From the NCBI GenBank assembly GCA_934133115.1, contig CAKPAV010000095.1, positions 1 through 6,797 of the forward strand: DNA of 6,797 nucleotides, written 5' to 3'. Under the pieces are notes generated by a model. That model searched no databases and had not been told where the DNA came from. It saw nothing but the letters and a program-made list of their open reading frames with translations. How positions within the stretch are numbered: position 1 is the first letter of the stretch; each line of letters starts with the position of its first letter. The position numbers and the translations under genes were made by a program. This DNA is from an uncultured Bacilli bacterium (GTDB lineage Bacteria; Bacillota_I; Bacilli_A; RFN20; CAG-826). Below, piece by piece: positions 5,698 to 6,797 of the stretch.

Positions 5698-6797
5698 TTA
5701 AGTTAAATAATTTACAAAAGTGGTCATATTAATTGTTCCATACATAGTTTTTCTTCTTATCTTCATTTTATTTGTTTTTTGAGTTGAATATCCATTTGTG
5801 TCATATTGTCCAACAAAAGCAAGTCTAAATCCTGCTTGTTTTAATATTTTTATAGCTCTTTCATTAAAGTCAAAGAATGGATAAGCAAGCGCAAAGGAAC
5901 CACCTAATTTTTTTTGACTTGTTTTTAAATCTTCAAGTATAACACTTTCTTTTTCACACAAAAGTTGTCCACCCTGATTTCCACCTTTACATTTATAATT
6001 GTTATGTAAATTATCTGTATGTGACTGAAAATTCATATATTCTGATTTAATATTACTAACATCATATATACTAGTAATAATAAACATAGTGGCATTCACC
6101 TTGTTCTTTTCGACAATTTCCACAGCATTTTTTACAAAAGCTCCATCGTCTAATGTTATTACAATGCTTTTTTTAGGAATTTGTATCTTACCATCTAAAA
6201 ATAATTCTAAATCTTCCATCGTCATTGTAAAGTAATCATTATCACTTAAATACTTCATTTGACTATCAAAGGTTTCATATAAAGTACATACAGAAGGATC
6301 CACACAATAATCACCTTTTTTATATATAAAATGATATGTAAGTGTTCTTATATTATTTCTTATTTGAGCAGTTGTATTTTTATTTTTTACAGTACTTGAA
6401 TCTTCCTTATTTATATATAATAATTTATTATTAAATTCAACGTAGTATTTATCACTATCTTTTATAATAATTGGAAGATTTACTCCTTTGTTTATTTTAT
6501 ATACCAATCCGTTATCATCATAAAGTGATGTATGCTCATTAGTTATAACATTTTCATTAAAAGGAACATATTTTTTATATGAATTAGATTTTTTAGAAAG
6601 TTCCTCTATTTTTTCGACATCTTTATAATATACATAGCAATCCATTCCATTTATAGGAAAATACTCTGTTTTATATGTAATATCAACATTATTAAGTTCA
6701 ATTTCTACATTACTACCAATTATTCCATATTCTATATAACTGTTGTCCGAGTTAATATATAGTTTTGTCTCTTTAGTAGTTTTAACATATTTATTAT
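5698..6797 (-). CDS. Polysaccharide deacetylase (NodB domain), 5' end outside window
   Basis: The frame is open to the window edge, giving 365 visible residues; the Met at 6645 is internal (a coding-like stretch of 50 residues precedes it) and is used as residue 1 here. Residues up to about 90 are beta-rich, with repeated short YV/YK strands, like an extracellular SH3-like or copper-amine-oxidase-type domain. The NodB domain follows: RTLTYHFIY (100-108), catalytic TLDDG (164-168; D166 base, D167 metal ligand), SHTDNLH (208-214; H209 and H214 metal ligands), and LAYPFFDFN (253-261) as motif 3 in the PgaB/IcaB style, without the Arg of RxPY. Cys pairs C114/C120 and C219/C230 could form disulfides. 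It probably removes N-acetyl groups from peptidoglycan or an extracellular glycan outside the cell; the missing N-terminus should hold a signal or anchor. All 6 Arg codons are AGA. Confidence 0.85.
   Translation of the reverse strand, partial: NKYVKTTKETKLYINSDNSYIEYGIIGSNVEIELNNVDITYKTEYFPINGMDCYVYYKDVEKIEELSKKSNSYKKYVPFNENVITNEHTSLYDDNGLVYKINKGVNLPIIIKDSDKYYVEFNNKLLYINKEDSSTVKNKNTTAQIRNNIRTLTYHFIYKKGDYCVDPSVCTLYETFDSQMKYLSDNDYFTMTMEDLELFLDGKIQIPKKSIVITLDDGAFVKNAVEIVEKNKVNATMFIITSIYDVSNIKSEYMNFQSHTDNLHNNYKCKGGNQGGQLLCEKESVILEDLKTSQKKLGGSFALAYPFFDFNERAIKILKQAGFRLAFVGQYDTNGYSTQKTNKMKIRRKTMYGTINMTTFVNYLT

Noticed and set aside
1..6797. Mollicute genetic code (TGA = Trp), considered because every stop here is TAA or TAG
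   Set aside because: The Trp codons checked are TGG, and the genes reach full family length without internal TGA. Absence of TGA stops is expected for so few AT-rich genes.

Overview
The window is AT-rich (roughly 30% G+C by eye), has strong AGGAGG-type ribosome binding sites and reads Trp with TGG. This fits a low-G+C Bacillota anaerobe (Bacilli or Clostridia, gut type). No rRNA, tRNA, CRISPR array or insertion sequence is visible. The only non-coding gaps are short (63 bp at 1260-1322, 55 bp at 5643-5697).

Left part (1 to about 3939) is a cell-surface polysaccharide region. On the + strand are the end of a TupA-like ATP-grasp gene (1-444) and a lipoprotein of unknown function (459-1259). 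These stop at a hairpin (1259-1288) that can terminate both strands. Converging on it from the - strand are a GT-D-fold-type protein (2608-3528) and a polytopic, Wzy/O-antigen-ligase-like membrane protein (1323-2606), separated by one base and probably co-translated. A candidate promoter for this pair (3553-3581) lies inside the 3' end of a broken gene, the C-terminal quarter of a COG2509-type FAD-dependent dehydrogenase (3547-3939).

Right part (3940 to 6797, all - strand) holds, in transcription order, a polysaccharide deacetylase cut by the window edge (5698-6797), a good sigma-A-type promoter (5666-5694), a NifU/IscU-like iron-sulfur scaffold protein (4953-5642) and a GGGtGRT-family protein (3940-4941). 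The last two form a tight, translationally coupled pair. This conserved but functionally undefined pairing is the best candidate here for an undescribed system.

The main anomaly is at about 3940. The GGGtGRT stop codon directly abuts, in the same reading frame, conserved internal sequence of the dehydrogenase, whose N-terminal three quarters are absent. Composition changes at the same place. By hand count, Arg codons are 19 CGN of 29 on the left and 1 CGN of 26 on the right. CpG is about 1.9 per 100 bp on the left and 0.7 on the right. Either DNA from two lineages was joined by recombination, or two genomes were joined during assembly; the sequence alone cannot decide. If the join is real, transcription from the iron-sulfur pair can run into the capsule genes.
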